Source: CAZPRW01 sp964577805 (GTDB lineage: Bacteria; Verrucomicrobiota; Verrucomicrobiia; Opitutales; JAIRKQ01). From it: a DNA stretch of 64,000 bases. The notes under the pieces were generated by a model. That model was given only the letters and a program-made list of their open reading frames with translations. It was not told the origin of the DNA and made no database searches. Made by a program: the position numbers and the translations under genes. Numbering within the stretch: position 1 is the stretch's first letter; every line of letters starts with the position of its first letter. Location: NCBI GenBank assembly GCA_964577805.1, contig CAZOAG010000003.1, positions 95,323-159,322 of the forward strand, given 5' to 3'. Below are positions 1 to 9,297 of this stretch, piece after piece.

Positions 1-588
1 AACTTTTTCATTTGTAATAATTTTCTTAGCAGCTGTTATCACATGTGGCATAACGTAGTTATCCTCATGTTTTAAGCCAACAGGGAAACGCAAATTTTTC
101 CAGATCAACGATTTGTACAATTTACACACCACCATCACTGGCGCTTTTGAAAAGTACCAAAGCCTATCACATTCAGCAGACTTAACTTTCAAGCGTTTCA
201 CGACTTTATTTTTAAAAATTTCCGCATAGTTAAAGACTATTAAATCTGCATTAGCTTCAATCATTTTTTCTAAATTGTCTTTCAGCAAATCTTCATGTAT
301 ATAATCATCACTATCGACAAAACAAATATACTCACCAATAGCACAATCAAGTGCTTCATTCCTAGCATCACTCGTACCACCGTTCTCTTTGTGTATAACT
401 TTTATCCTATTATCCTTTCGTGCATATTCATCACAAATGTCACCACACCTATCGGGCGACCCATCATCTACTAAAATCAATTCAAAGTCAGCAAACGACT
501 GTTTTAATATGGAATCGATGCATCTATGAAGGTACTTTTCTGCATTATACACCGGCACAATAACAGATACAACCGTCTTCAAACCCAT
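1..588 (-). CDS. Family 2 glycosyltransferase, 3'-truncated by window edge
   Basis: The minus-strand frame is open from an ATG at 588 to the window edge, giving 196 codons with no stop. The N-terminus reads as a GT-A glycosyltransferase: a first beta strand (VSVIVPVYNAEKYL), then ELILVDDGSPDRCGDIC, HKENGGTSDARN and the metal-binding DxD-type motif FVDSDD. These are the nucleotide-sugar binding elements of GT2 enzymes, which transfer sugars to LPS, capsule or other surface glycans at the inner membrane face. The C-terminal part lies outside the window, so the acceptor cannot be guessed. It is divergent from the pseudouridine synthase gene downstream. The family assignment is firm and the substrate unknown. 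Confidence 0.9.
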   Translation of the reverse strand, partial: MGLKTVVSVIVPVYNAEKYLHRCIDSILKQSFADFELILVDDGSPDRCGDICDEYARKDNRIKVIHKENGGTSDARNEALDCAIGEYICFVDSDDYIHEDLLKDNLEKMIEANADLIVFNYAEIFKNKVVKRLKVKSAECDRLWYFSKAPVMVVCKLYKSLIWKNLRFPVGLKHEDNYVMPHVITAAKKIITNEKV

Positions 589-792
589 CCACCATCCGTA
601 TCGTGTTTATAGTCCTTTGCAAGCCTTTTCCATTTTCTTCACTCCCGTATCTGCATTACAAAATTCTTAGTTAATAGTATCTAATACTGATACAATCTAT
701 GTTGTCTTGACATTCTTACTGCTTAAAAATCAACTCTCCATACATCATTTATATTGATTAAAAAAATTTATGTCGTACTTCTTGCTGATAAT

Positions 793-1518
793 ATGAGATT
801 GCAAAAATTTTTAGCATTGCAAACAGTGTCATCACGAAGGAAAGCAGAAGAGCATATCATAGCTGGCAATGTCTTGGTCAATGGTAAAGTTGCAAAAATT
901 GGTGATGTCATAGATCCGACTGTCGATGAAGTGACATTGAACGGTGTATCAATATCCAACAATATAGCTATTTTACAAAAGCAACCTCTAGTATTAATGC
1001 TAAACAAACCATCAGGATGCGTGTGTAGCCACGATGATAAATATAACCCATTCACTATATTCGATCTTATCCCAAAAGAATTCGCCAAAAAGAAATTACT
1101 GTTCTGTGGTCGTCTCGATAAAGAAACAGAAGGCATGATAATTATTACAGATAATGGTGATTTTGCACAAAAAATTACACATCCATCATCTGGAATAAAA
1201 AAACATTATGAAGTGCTCTTATCCCGCCACTTGACAGAAAATGTAATAAAACAATCGATCCGCGGAATTACAGATAATGGTGAATTTTTAAAGTTTGAAA
1301 AAATTATATCAATCGGAAAAGGTCGTATGCGCGGGCTAGCATATGAAATCGTCCTATCACAAGGAAAAAAGAACGAAATACACCGCGTATTTGAACATTT
1401 TGGAATATTTGTAAAAAGTTTAAAACGAACACGGATCGGTGGGCTATCAATGCACGGTGTCGCAACAGGAAAATGTCGTAGGTTGACAGAGAAAGAAATC
1501 CAACGATTATTTGAATAA
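793..1518 (+). CDS. RsuA/RluB-family rRNA pseudouridine synthase
   Basis: The 241-aa protein starts with an S4 RNA-binding domain (MRLQKFLALQTVSSRRKAEE, then VLVNGKVAKIGDVIDP), followed by the RsuA/RluB/RluE catalytic domain. The catalytic Asp lies in GRLDKETEGMIIITDNG, matching the family pattern GRLDxxTxGLLLLTNDG. The enzyme isomerises specific uridines of rRNA to pseudouridine. A TTG 39 bases upstream would add 13 residues, but the ATG at 793 gives the canonical S4 start, so it is preferred. The late motif (NEIHRVFEHFG) is weaker than the usual E.RNRQVRRM form, so RluB, RluE and RsuA cannot be separated. A TTGACA lies at about 708 without a convincing -10. Confidence 0.9.
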   Translation: MRLQKFLALQTVSSRRKAEEHIIAGNVLVNGKVAKIGDVIDPTVDEVTLNGVSISNNIAILQKQPLVLMLNKPSGCVCSHDDKYNPFTIFDLIPKEFAKKKLLFCGRLDKETEGMIIITDNGDFAQKITHPSSGIKKHYEVLLSRHLTENVIKQSIRGITDNGEFLKFEKIISIGKGRMRGLAYEIVLSQGKKNEIHRVFEHFGIFVKSLKRTRIGGLSMHGVATGKCRRLTEKEIQRLFE

Positions 1519-1604
1519 TTTTCAGTAAAATATAAATATTTTGCTTACATAACAAAATAAAGGCACTGATTATTTGGTTGTTCTAACTAGCTTAATATCA
1601 GACT

Positions 1605-2822
1605 CTAATGCCCATCACATTCTAAAAACTTTCCATCAGTTTTCTGTCCAGAATCACGAAACACCATAGATACTGCACGGTCATTAAAATTATAGTAGTG
1701 ATAAATAAAATTTAACTCGTTATTGAAGACAACATGTCGCAACAATCTTCTGTCACATATAAACCTTTGTAAATTTGCACATGTTGATAAATCTAGACCA
1801 CGCAAGCCTGTACCTTCGCACCATAACGTTTGCAATTCAAACGGGATATTTCCTATATGTGCCAATCTGTTACAATCCCTACAATAGAAAAATGTCAACG
1901 ATTCTGGGAGGTTTCTTAGATGAATAATAGGATTGCCGGAAACATCCATCAAAGAAAGATTTGATGGAATATTATCAATCAATGCAATATTATTTTTTTG
2001 GCATTTTAAATGGAGCAAGCCAGCAGGCAAATGACATAATTCCTGCAATTGATTACTGCTACAATCGAGCATTCGCAAATTATTCGGCAGATGATCTAGC
2101 CACTCAATATCATTATGCGAACAAATCAATGATTTCAAATTACGTGGCAAATTGTCAATTTCTGTAATATTGGTACAACTACACGTCAATACCCTCAATT
2201 CACTCGGCAACTCATCTAAGTCTCTAATGCCAGTACATGAACAATCAAGCTCCAATAAAGACTCTGGCAAATCAATAAGTCTTGTTAAATTAGATATTTC
2301 ATTGCAACTCAATGCCACAAGGTTTTCAAACCTAGAAAAGTTCAATGCAATTGAATCAAATCGCGTATATTGATAATCCCATCCTTTAATTTTCAAACGT
2401 TCAACATCTGGACTGATTTCGTCGAGCAAATCTTGTATAATAACATTATCTCTCACCTTGATTTTTGCACATAAACAGCACCTATCCCTATATACTCGCA
2501 CATCACAAACTTCATTATGCTTTTCAAAAAAAGTAACGGGTTTTAAATCATAATGCGAAAATTCAATTATTTCAGACTCAAACTGATTTAATGCTCGTTC
2601 ATTAGGATTAATCTGTGAAGCAACTGCAGGCAATGTTGCAACAGAAGTATCTATATGATATCCAGCATACGATCCTTCATTTTCAACATCATCGATAATA
2701 TCCATTTGAACATCTTGTTCTATTTGAACAATCTTGTCTTCAACATACTGAACTTTATTCATTACCATTGCCATGGTATCAGAAAAACTTTTCTTAAGCA
2801 ATGCAAATTCTAAAAATGCCAC
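1605..2822 (-). CDS. LPX-type leucine-rich-repeat protein, candidate T3SS effector (YopM/IpaH-like)
   Basis: The N-terminal 160 residues are mostly polar and unrecognised. Residues about 165-350 then hold at least seven tandem 20-21-residue repeats of the form LPxxLxxLxCSxNxIxxIDN (for example LPSELRVLTCSCTNITEIDN and LPRNLKSLICSHNDIEWLDH). This short LPX repeat class is typical of bacterial T3SS effectors such as YopM, SspH and IpaH, and differs from plant or ribonuclease-inhibitor LRRs. There is no signal peptide, which fits type III export. No NEL E3-ligase domain with its CxD motif follows the repeats; only about 55 residues remain. The GTG at 2822 is the longest start, and an in-frame ATG at 2774 is equally possible. 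The LRR class is clear; effector function is inferred from it and from the T3SS genes nearby. Confidence 0.8.
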   Translation of the reverse strand: MAFLEFALLKKSFSDTMAMVMNKVQYVEDKIVQIEQDVQMDIIDDVENEGSYAGYHIDTSVATLPAVASQINPNERALNQFESEIIEFSHYDLKPVTFFEKHNEVCDVRVYRDRCCLCAKIKVRDNVIIQDLLDEISPDVERLKIKGWDYQYTRFDSIALNFSRFENLVALSCNEISNLTRLIDLPESLLELDCSCTGIRDLDELPSELRVLTCSCTNITEIDNLPRNLKSLICSHNDIEWLDHLPNNLRMLDCSSNQLQELCHLPAGLLHLKCQKNNIALIDNIPSNLSLMDVSGNPIIHLRNLPESLTFFYCRDCNRLAHIGNIPFELQTLWCEGTGLRGLDLSTCANLQRFICDRRLLRHVVFNNELNFIYHYYNFNDRAVSMVFRDSGQKTDGKFLECDGH

Positions 2823-3069
2823 TTTCTTTCAAAAACTACAATCACATCTGTCAATGCAGCTACCACGAAAGCTGGCAAGCTACATTCATGTACAAATTTC
2901 GAATCAAGAAACAACTATTAAATTCCGACAATTTTCTATATTTACGAAACAAATGCTACACATCATGCTTTTAACATTTCTTAAAAAAGCAAAAATAACA
3001 ATTATAATATAATTATTATAGTGTCGTCGTATTAACAAAAAACTGGCAATATTGATTATCGTTAATAAT

Positions 3070-3873
3070 ATGTCATGCGTGATAAAATTGTCAAAACGCA
3101 ATACATTTATAATTATAGCATGTATAATCCTAACAACAGCAATGTTAGTGTTGAAAATATCATCTGATAAGAACGTTAATGAATCAATTGCAGTAAGCTC
3201 ACAATATATTATCAATGACGATGATGCTTTTTTAAATTATAAAAAACAACCATTCGCGTGGACAATACAGTCAACAGACGAATTAGCCGTCCAAAATTTC
3301 GACCTATTCACTCCACCATCTATCTTCAAAAATGGAGATGAATATACTATCAAAACGTATAATACTATCATCATTGATGATACATTTCCGTTATATTTAT
3401 TCAGCATAAAGAAACGCCCATATCGTATAAAATTAGAAGGATATACTCGCGTAAACGGGAATGACAAAGAAGTAATAATTTTATTGCGTGATATTGAAAC
3501 AGGAGCACATGAAGAATGTCGTGTTGATACAACTAATAAAAATCTTAATGTAAGGATTGAAAAATTTGAATTAATTGGATACGAAAAAAATGGTATTTAC
3601 TACGAAGAACCATGCGTAACAATCTACGACAACACTACAGAGCGGGAACTGAAAATTACTGACAAAAAACAATTTTTCGATGACAAATATTTGATAATAA
3701 TAAAAGATATCAACGGCAACGAATATACGTTAAAAGATATTGGAGACAGCATTACAATCGGTGACGCTACTTGCACATTGCGTTCTTTTGACCCAAAAGA
3801 AGAATATGCAAAATTATTGTTGCAAGACGCAGAAGGGCAAGAATTCCGAAAAACAGTCAGACCAATAAAATAA
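3070..3873 (+). CDS. Unknown single-pass membrane-anchored protein
   Basis: This 267-aa protein has a short basic N-terminus (MSCVIKLSKRN), one hydrophobic helix (FIIIACIILTTAMLVLKI) and then a polar, beta-rich domain presumably outside the cytoplasm. Two stretches near the C-terminus look like repeated small beta modules (ERELKITDKKQFFDDKYLI, then EYTLKDIGDSITIGDATCTL), each resembling the short beta units seen in pilus-assembly or secretion accessory proteins. I do not recognise the family. A TTG at 3052 would add six residues; the ATG is preferred. The gene stands alone on the plus strand and ends at an inverted repeat shared with the convergent aminopeptidase gene. Confidence 0.7.
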   Translation: MSCVIKLSKRNTFIIIACIILTTAMLVLKISSDKNVNESIAVSSQYIINDDDAFLNYKKQPFAWTIQSTDELAVQNFDLFTPPSIFKNGDEYTIKTYNTIIIDDTFPLYLFSIKKRPYRIKLEGYTRVNGNDKEVIILLRDIETGAHEECRVDTTNKNLNVRIEKFELIGYEKNGIYYEEPCVTIYDNTTERELKITDKKQFFDDKYLIIIKDINGNEYTLKDIGDSITIGDATCTLRSFDPKEEYAKLLLQDAEGQEFRKTVRPIK

Positions 3874-3894
3874 ACTCATTCCATCATCCAAATT

Positions 3895-3935
3895 AAACAA
3901 TCATGTAATAATTAAGAAATTGTCCATGATTGTTT
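3895..3935. terminator. Bidirectional terminator-like inverted repeat
   Basis: A perfect 11-bp inverted repeat (AAACAATCATG at 3895-3905, CATGATTGTTT at 3925-3935) with a 19-base loop lies between two convergent genes. The A- and T-rich outer ends give U-tract-like flanks on both strands. The position fits a shared terminator, although the loop is longer than usual. Confidence 0.55.
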
Positions 3936-3965
3936 AATAATGCGCAGAGTTAATATGGTTATATT

Positions 3966-5078
3966 TTACGACAATAGATATTCTGGGTTTAGTTTTTTCA
4001 ATTCTTCCGCGACAAATAGACCGTTCTTTCTTATAAGTTCACCGTCAAAATAAATCTCACCACCACCATATTCTTCACGTTGAATACAAACTAAATCCCA
4101 ATGAACCTGTGATCTGTTTCCATTATCAGCTTCTTCATAGGCTTGTCCTGGAGTAAAATGGAACGATCCTGCAATTTTTTCATCAAATAAAATGTCACAC
4201 ATAGGATGCAATATATGCGGATTGAATCCAAGTGAAAATTCACCAATATAACGTGCGCCTTCATCAGCATCCAAAATCTTATTCAATTCTTTCGTTTGGC
4301 CACCTGCTTGTGCATCAACAATACGGCCATTCTTGAATTCCAATCGAATATTTTCAAATGGCAGCCCTTGATAGACAGTAGGTGTATTGTACTGTAATAT
4401 ACCGTTTACTGAATTTTTTACAGGAGCAGTAAAGACCTCACCATCTGGAATATTATGTCGTCCACCACATGGAATCGCGGCAATTCCTTTTATTGAAAAT
4501 CTTAAATCAGTACCATTACCAACGATACGAACATTATCTGCCATTTCCATACGTTCTTTTAGAGCAAGCATTCCGTCTTCCATTCTGGCGTAATCCATCG
4601 TGCATACACGGAAAAAATAATCTTCAAAGGCAGAAGTATTCATCTTTGCCTGCTGAGCAAATCCATCACTCGGCCAACGTAAAATTACCCACTTAGTTTT
4701 TTGCACACGCCAATCTTGTACCGGCCGCATTATTTTATCTACCATCATACGTCGTTCTTGTGGAACATCTGACTGATAGAATGCATTATTGCCACCTCTA
4801 ATTGCAATGAAAGCATCCATTTGTTGCATTTCTTTTAATGAAACATCGGCGATTACATGCATCGCCTTTTCAGAAACACACATGTTTTTTGCACGAATAA
4901 TTTTATTAGATTGTGCGTGTACAAAGGGAACTCCTCCACCATCACACACTGCTTCGGTCAAAGCAACAACCATATCATCTGGAACATCAACAACATTTAT
5001 TGCTACACGATCTCCATCCTGCAAATTAACAGAATGTTTCACCAATGTATTTGCTAATTTCCTATACCGTTCTTCCAT
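3966..5078 (-). CDS. M29-family aminopeptidase
   Basis: The 370-aa protein matches the M29 (AmpS/thermophilic aminopeptidase T) family in length and order of motifs. It has an N-terminal domain (GDRVAINVVDVPDDMVVALTEA). The metal-binding region follows: RHNIPDGEVFTAP with the ligand Glu, YIGEFSLGFNP with a second Glu, and GSFHFTPGQAYEEADNGN followed by QVHWD, which supplies His and Asp ligands. These cytoplasmic metalloenzymes remove N-terminal residues from peptides, consistent with peptide recycling in an organism that also imports amino acids. It is monocistronic, convergent with the unknown membrane protein gene. Confidence 0.92.
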   Translation of the reverse strand: MEERYRKLANTLVKHSVNLQDGDRVAINVVDVPDDMVVALTEAVCDGGGVPFVHAQSNKIIRAKNMCVSEKAMHVIADVSLKEMQQMDAFIAIRGGNNAFYQSDVPQERRMMVDKIMRPVQDWRVQKTKWVILRWPSDGFAQQAKMNTSAFEDYFFRVCTMDYARMEDGMLALKERMEMADNVRIVGNGTDLRFSIKGIAAIPCGGRHNIPDGEVFTAPVKNSVNGILQYNTPTVYQGLPFENIRLEFKNGRIVDAQAGGQTKELNKILDADEGARYIGEFSLGFNPHILHPMCDILFDEKIAGSFHFTPGQAYEEADNGNRSQVHWDLVCIQREEYGGGEIYFDGELIRKNGLFVAEELKKLNPEYLLS

Positions 5079-5150
5079 AATTAAGGCACACTATTGCACA
5101 TCAATGCATAATAGCAAATAGAAAAAATTTTTATACATTTAATATATCAT

Positions 5151-8093
5151 TTATATTTGGTCATCATTCAACCATCTAAACAGAATCACATTAAACCGCC
5201 TACCAAAACGATCATTGACCTCTGACAGATCATCTGCATTATCATTGCTACTATTTGCTATATGATCAATAAATTCTGGCATACGTTGAACAATTGCTTC
5301 ACAATAAACATGCGCCTTTATATTTCCATGTCCATCTACACTATCACCATAACATCGCACTAAAAATGTATCCCCACGCAATGTCATAAAATGCGAAATC
5401 GACTGTATAATGTCGGCTTGTTCTACGAAACAAGGCAATCCTTCCTCAAGAAATCCACTTGCACTGTTATCATCATAATTCAATAATTTTTTATCACAAT
5501 CAATGTAATGATATTCTCTGCGCTCATATGACATATCGTCCAATACATCTTGGAGAATTCCATGTCTAGCACATACAACATCATCATCTGATATTTCACG
5601 ATTAATAAAATTCGACATACTCAAATATGGCACATGACGACTGACCAATCTATCAACAATCCCATGTGACAAATTATTGATATCGTTTTCATTGAAATCA
5701 CACCATACGTAATCCCAATTCCTCCTATAAAACCTAGGAAAAATCACATTGCCATATATGTTCTTTACTGCTGATATAGCAGATGACCACACGTCCTGAT
5801 TACATGTGTGGAGATTGAACGGGCCATTAATCATTAAGTATGACGACAAATCTGTTCTATCATTGCACGACGGCATATCTAACAAATAAAACCGTTTGTT
5901 TACTAAAAAATCCAAACTTTCATCAATTGATATATCTCCTATTCGCGTCGATAAGAAATATGTGTCGAACAATGCTTCATTCAAATAATAGCTATAATCG
6001 CACAATGATTCTACTTTAACATGCGATGGCCACAATGGTGATAGCTCCGGGCTGAGGTATAATAGATCATTTGTTGGAACCATTGGATGTGCACGAGAAT
6101 TTCCAATGACAGTGTTAAAAAAATAACCAAATGGCAAAATATTAGCATGTCGCAAATATCCAACATTCAAAACATTTGACGAGGACAATGGTAAGTCATA
6201 TAGTATTAAACCATCAAGATAATTCATCTGCACAATATCTAAAGATGATGTACCATCGAACTTTTTAATAGTTGACGACCAGTTCCAATTACCTGTATGT
6301 AAATTATTTCCACCAAATGGAACACTATAACGCTGACAAAATGCACGATTAACATATGGGGCTCGTGGATTTCCATTTGCTAACCAACGAATCCCCTGCG
6401 GACCGTTTGTGTCTTCAACTATACCATATTTCAGTCGCGATTGCCAAGCTAATGCCATGATACCTTCTGTTGAAATGTGCATTACATCACTTTTGAGCGT
6501 TCCATTAAGGCTTGGATCAATTTCAGCAATTTCTTGTAAAATTTTATCTATATCAAAATGTGTCAGTCGCCAATAAAAACAATTCCATCCAAGATTTTGC
6601 ATGCCATTTGCATTCGTACATAGTACTTGACACTCACTATTTTCATCCGCTTGTGCATCCGTATTCAACAACAAACAACAACTATTTGAGGCATTCCCTT
6701 CATACAAATTTACGACATCTGTTGTCCAATCAACATCTTCACCGAGAGAAAATATTTTTACTGTTCCTGCTGGAAAATTTCCTGAAAACTTAAATCTCGC
6801 TATTGAAGACAAATCATCATCTAGATTTTGTATCGGCAATTCGCGTTTCTCAATAGTTTTTGCAACAACCGTAAAATATGGCTTATGCACGCTATTCTTA
6901 GGAATACAAAAATCTAAAATATAGTTCGTCATTCCGAAATCACAATTATATGGGTTCCACATGACAATTTTCGGTGATGCAGCGACAACAACTTTACCAT
7001 CCACAAGCCGCATACCAATATTCATTAGTATCTGTACAATTACTGGGCTACATCCATGTTCACGTAAAACACGCAAATCATTATGTGAAGGATTTGAAAT
7101 ATAATCCACACCGAATTGCGGACGAAAAATCGGGTATGGCGGAATAACTTGCATATCATTTTTATTACGACCATCAGCAATTGTAATAAATGATAACAAG
7201 CTGTCCCAATCTGGGATATACGCCAATGCTTGATTATCAACTTCAAATATTTTGCGATCAATATATTCTGACGGTTTATCATGCGCTATCGCTGATAAAT
7301 CTTTTTTAAGACCACCATTTTTAACATCTGACAAAACGCCATATGAATGTAATGTAATTTTATCCTTATTCGATAAAATCATTGGCCATAAATCCGGCAT
7401 AAGATATTTTATTTGTTCTAAAAAATCAACATTGTACAATTCACCATTTTGTACCAAAGAATCGCATTGTCTGAAAAAAATAGATGTATCGAATGTTTGC
7501 GGACATATTGTTTTTACAGTCTTCGCTGTTGTATCAAATGATTTTTTGTAATGATCTATCAATCGGACATTCGCCTTCATGCTTTCATCAGAAATATGAT
7601 AACCGTAATGCCCAACTTTAATATCATCATGAATAATAGGTCGCGCATGAACATAAACATCTTCATTATTGACAGATGATGATATTCGTACAGATGGCTC
7701 CATGACATCTTGACATACAGAATCTATTTGATGTGAATTTTTATCAGATGACAACCATCCAAAGAACATCGGATTTTTTTCATTAGATCGTGTTGCCCAT
7801 GCGCCAATTGTAGATGATCTACGTGGATTGACATCACATATCATATTGGCCGGCGCTGTCACAGCACAATCATTTCCTAATGATTCTTGCAACTGCCCGA
7901 TTGCAGAATACAATCCAAATAGAGCATGACAACGCGCATTTTCTTCATGCTGTTCATGTTGCAATCGCGTAATTTTTATGGTATCGACCGCCAACATACT
8001 CATCAATCCAGCACCACAAAGAAATAACATTAATATCACCCATATCAATGCAAACCCACGCGTAGAAGATATTTTATGCCCCATCATATACAT
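5151..8093 (-). CDS. Giant pseudopilin-like envelope protein (Verru_Chthon cassette A-like)
   Basis: The 980-aa protein opens with a prepilin-like N-terminus: a short basic leader ending in G at GFALIWVILMLFL, one hydrophobic helix, then ALFGLYSAIGQLQESLGNDC leading into VTAPANMI. The pattern A(L)..L..AIGQLQ..LG.D..VTA.A is one I associate with large PilX/GspK-like proteins of Verrucomicrobiota, annotated there as Verru_Chthon cassette protein A or pilus-associated hypotheticals. The long remainder is polar and probably periplasmic or exported. A prepilin peptidase gene that could process it lies at 24356-25147. No other pilus gene is adjacent. Start choice among three near-adjacent ATGs (8093, 8087, 8084) is uncertain. 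Confidence 0.65.
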   Translation of the reverse strand: MYMMGHKISSTRGFALIWVILMLFLCGAGLMSMLAVDTIKITRLQHEQHEENARCHALFGLYSAIGQLQESLGNDCAVTAPANMICDVNPRRSSTIGAWATRSNEKNPMFFGWLSSDKNSHQIDSVCQDVMEPSVRISSSVNNEDVYVHARPIIHDDIKVGHYGYHISDESMKANVRLIDHYKKSFDTTAKTVKTICPQTFDTSIFFRQCDSLVQNGELYNVDFLEQIKYLMPDLWPMILSNKDKITLHSYGVLSDVKNGGLKKDLSAIAHDKPSEYIDRKIFEVDNQALAYIPDWDSLLSFITIADGRNKNDMQVIPPYPIFRPQFGVDYISNPSHNDLRVLREHGCSPVIVQILMNIGMRLVDGKVVVAASPKIVMWNPYNCDFGMTNYILDFCIPKNSVHKPYFTVVAKTIEKRELPIQNLDDDLSSIARFKFSGNFPAGTVKIFSLGEDVDWTTDVVNLYEGNASNSCCLLLNTDAQADENSECQVLCTNANGMQNLGWNCFYWRLTHFDIDKILQEIAEIDPSLNGTLKSDVMHISTEGIMALAWQSRLKYGIVEDTNGPQGIRWLANGNPRAPYVNRAFCQRYSVPFGGNNLHTGNWNWSSTIKKFDGTSSLDIVQMNYLDGLILYDLPLSSSNVLNVGYLRHANILPFGYFFNTVIGNSRAHPMVPTNDLLYLSPELSPLWPSHVKVESLCDYSYYLNEALFDTYFLSTRIGDISIDESLDFLVNKRFYLLDMPSCNDRTDLSSYLMINGPFNLHTCNQDVWSSAISAVKNIYGNVIFPRFYRRNWDYVWCDFNENDINNLSHGIVDRLVSRHVPYLSMSNFINREISDDDVVCARHGILQDVLDDMSYERREYHYIDCDKKLLNYDDNSASGFLEEGLPCFVEQADIIQSISHFMTLRGDTFLVRCYGDSVDGHGNIKAHVYCEAIVQRMPEFIDHIANSSNDNADDLSEVNDRFGRRFNVILFRWLNDDQI

Positions 8094-8301
8094 AAAAGGC
8101 GAAAATTTATCCAGGATGTTCTATCTCCCAATCGCCATAAAACATTGATATCAATATTTCACAAACACTCCAACCAAAAATCATAAATTCTGCACGTAAA
8201 AATTCTGTAATAGTACAGATTCAAGTGCATTGAATACTGTTTTTTCATTGACTTGTTATATTTTTCGGAATAGCGGTGCTCCCTGTAAGAGGGGATGTAC
8301 T

Positions 8302-9279
8302 ATGAGTTATGATAATTACTGGAGTCGTCAGCAAAGAGATATGTCAGATTTTTACCAAAGACAAAATTACGACAGGATACAACAAGAAAACCGACGTCGA
8401 ATGGATGAGATGCAGCGTGAGGCCGACAGGAGGCGGTATGAAGAGACGCAACGAGAAATGCAACGTCATAACGAAGAAATGCGACGACAATTTGAGGCGG
8501 AACAACGGGTAACAAATCTCATTCTTCAACAATCGCACAATACTACAAGCTATAACAGCAGCTCCTCATATTATGTTTCTTCTTCAACACTCAGGCAACG
8601 CGAAGCCAACATAAAGTCGGCACCCGCAATGTGTAAACCATATGAGGATCGTTTGCTTGCTTTAATTGAACAGAAATATATTGAACTGAGAACAGAGCAT
8701 GATAGATTCCGTGCTGAGTTTTTAGCCAAAAATCCTGGTCAGGAAATGAGATGCAGACCGTTGATGGACCGCGAAACATCTTTTCTAGGAATAACAATCA
8801 AACCAGCAGATCGTGATAAATGGTATTCCATCATTCTGGGAGAATATTTGCGATCACTACGAAACACAGATGATGGCCGTAAAATTGGGACAGGGTATTC
8901 CGGCCATGTTGATGTGTATTCTTCTGTAGATGGAAAGACGGAATATAAAATCTGTACAAAATGCAGCTCTATATATAACTGCAGTTCATGCACTGGATTG
9001 GCATATAGAACTAAATTAAGTAAATATTATGTCTTCAATGTGCGCTCCCCATTATATGAAAATGGAAGAAATAAACGAGCTCCTCTATCAAATATTGTAA
9101 ATCCACAATCTCATAATTTCACAATAGTTAATGGACAAATTGTGCGGACTCAGCCAACGTTTCAGCCGTTACCACCTCATTTGAGATGGTGGAGTTACAA
9201 ACCGAATGGAAACATCAATTATGATAGCATCGATGGATTGTTTACCAATGACAAAATGAGAAAAATATACCGAGGATGA
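8302..9279 (+). CDS. Unknown protein with charged coiled coil and CxxC motifs
   Basis: I do not recognise this 325-aa protein. Its first 80 residues are extremely rich in Arg, Glu, Gln and Met (RRRYEETQREMQRHNEEM) and are predicted to be a long charged helix. A Ser/Tyr-rich linker follows, then a globular part with a CTKCSSIYNCSSCTG cluster that could bind zinc, and a Pro/Trp-rich C-terminus. The ATG at 8302 has a strong Shine-Dalgarno (GAGGGG) seven to twelve bases upstream, unlike many genes here, and is preferred over a TTG at 8230. Base composition of the 5' half is richer in G and C than in its neighbours. It converges on the T3SS translocon operon with only an 18-base gap; an effector or accessory role is possible but unproven. 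Confidence 0.7.
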   Translation: MSYDNYWSRQQRDMSDFYQRQNYDRIQQENRRRMDEMQREADRRRYEETQREMQRHNEEMRRQFEAEQRVTNLILQQSHNTTSYNSSSSYYVSSSTLRQREANIKSAPAMCKPYEDRLLALIEQKYIELRTEHDRFRAEFLAKNPGQEMRCRPLMDRETSFLGITIKPADRDKWYSIILGEYLRSLRNTDDGRKIGTGYSGHVDVYSSVDGKTEYKICTKCSSIYNCSSCTGLAYRTKLSKYYVFNVRSPLYENGRNKRAPLSNIVNPQSHNFTIVNGQIVRTQPTFQPLPPHLRWWSYKPNGNINYDSIDGLFTNDKMRKIYRG

Positions 9280-9297
9280 GACAACACAGTTTCATTT

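Noticed and set aside
1605..2822. IpaH-type E3 ubiquitin ligase
   Set aside because: Only about 55 residues follow the leucine-rich repeats and no NEL domain or CxD motif is visible.
2849..2854. Promoter for the LRR gene at a minus-strand TTGACA
   Set aside because: No acceptable -10 box lies 16-18 bases downstream of it.
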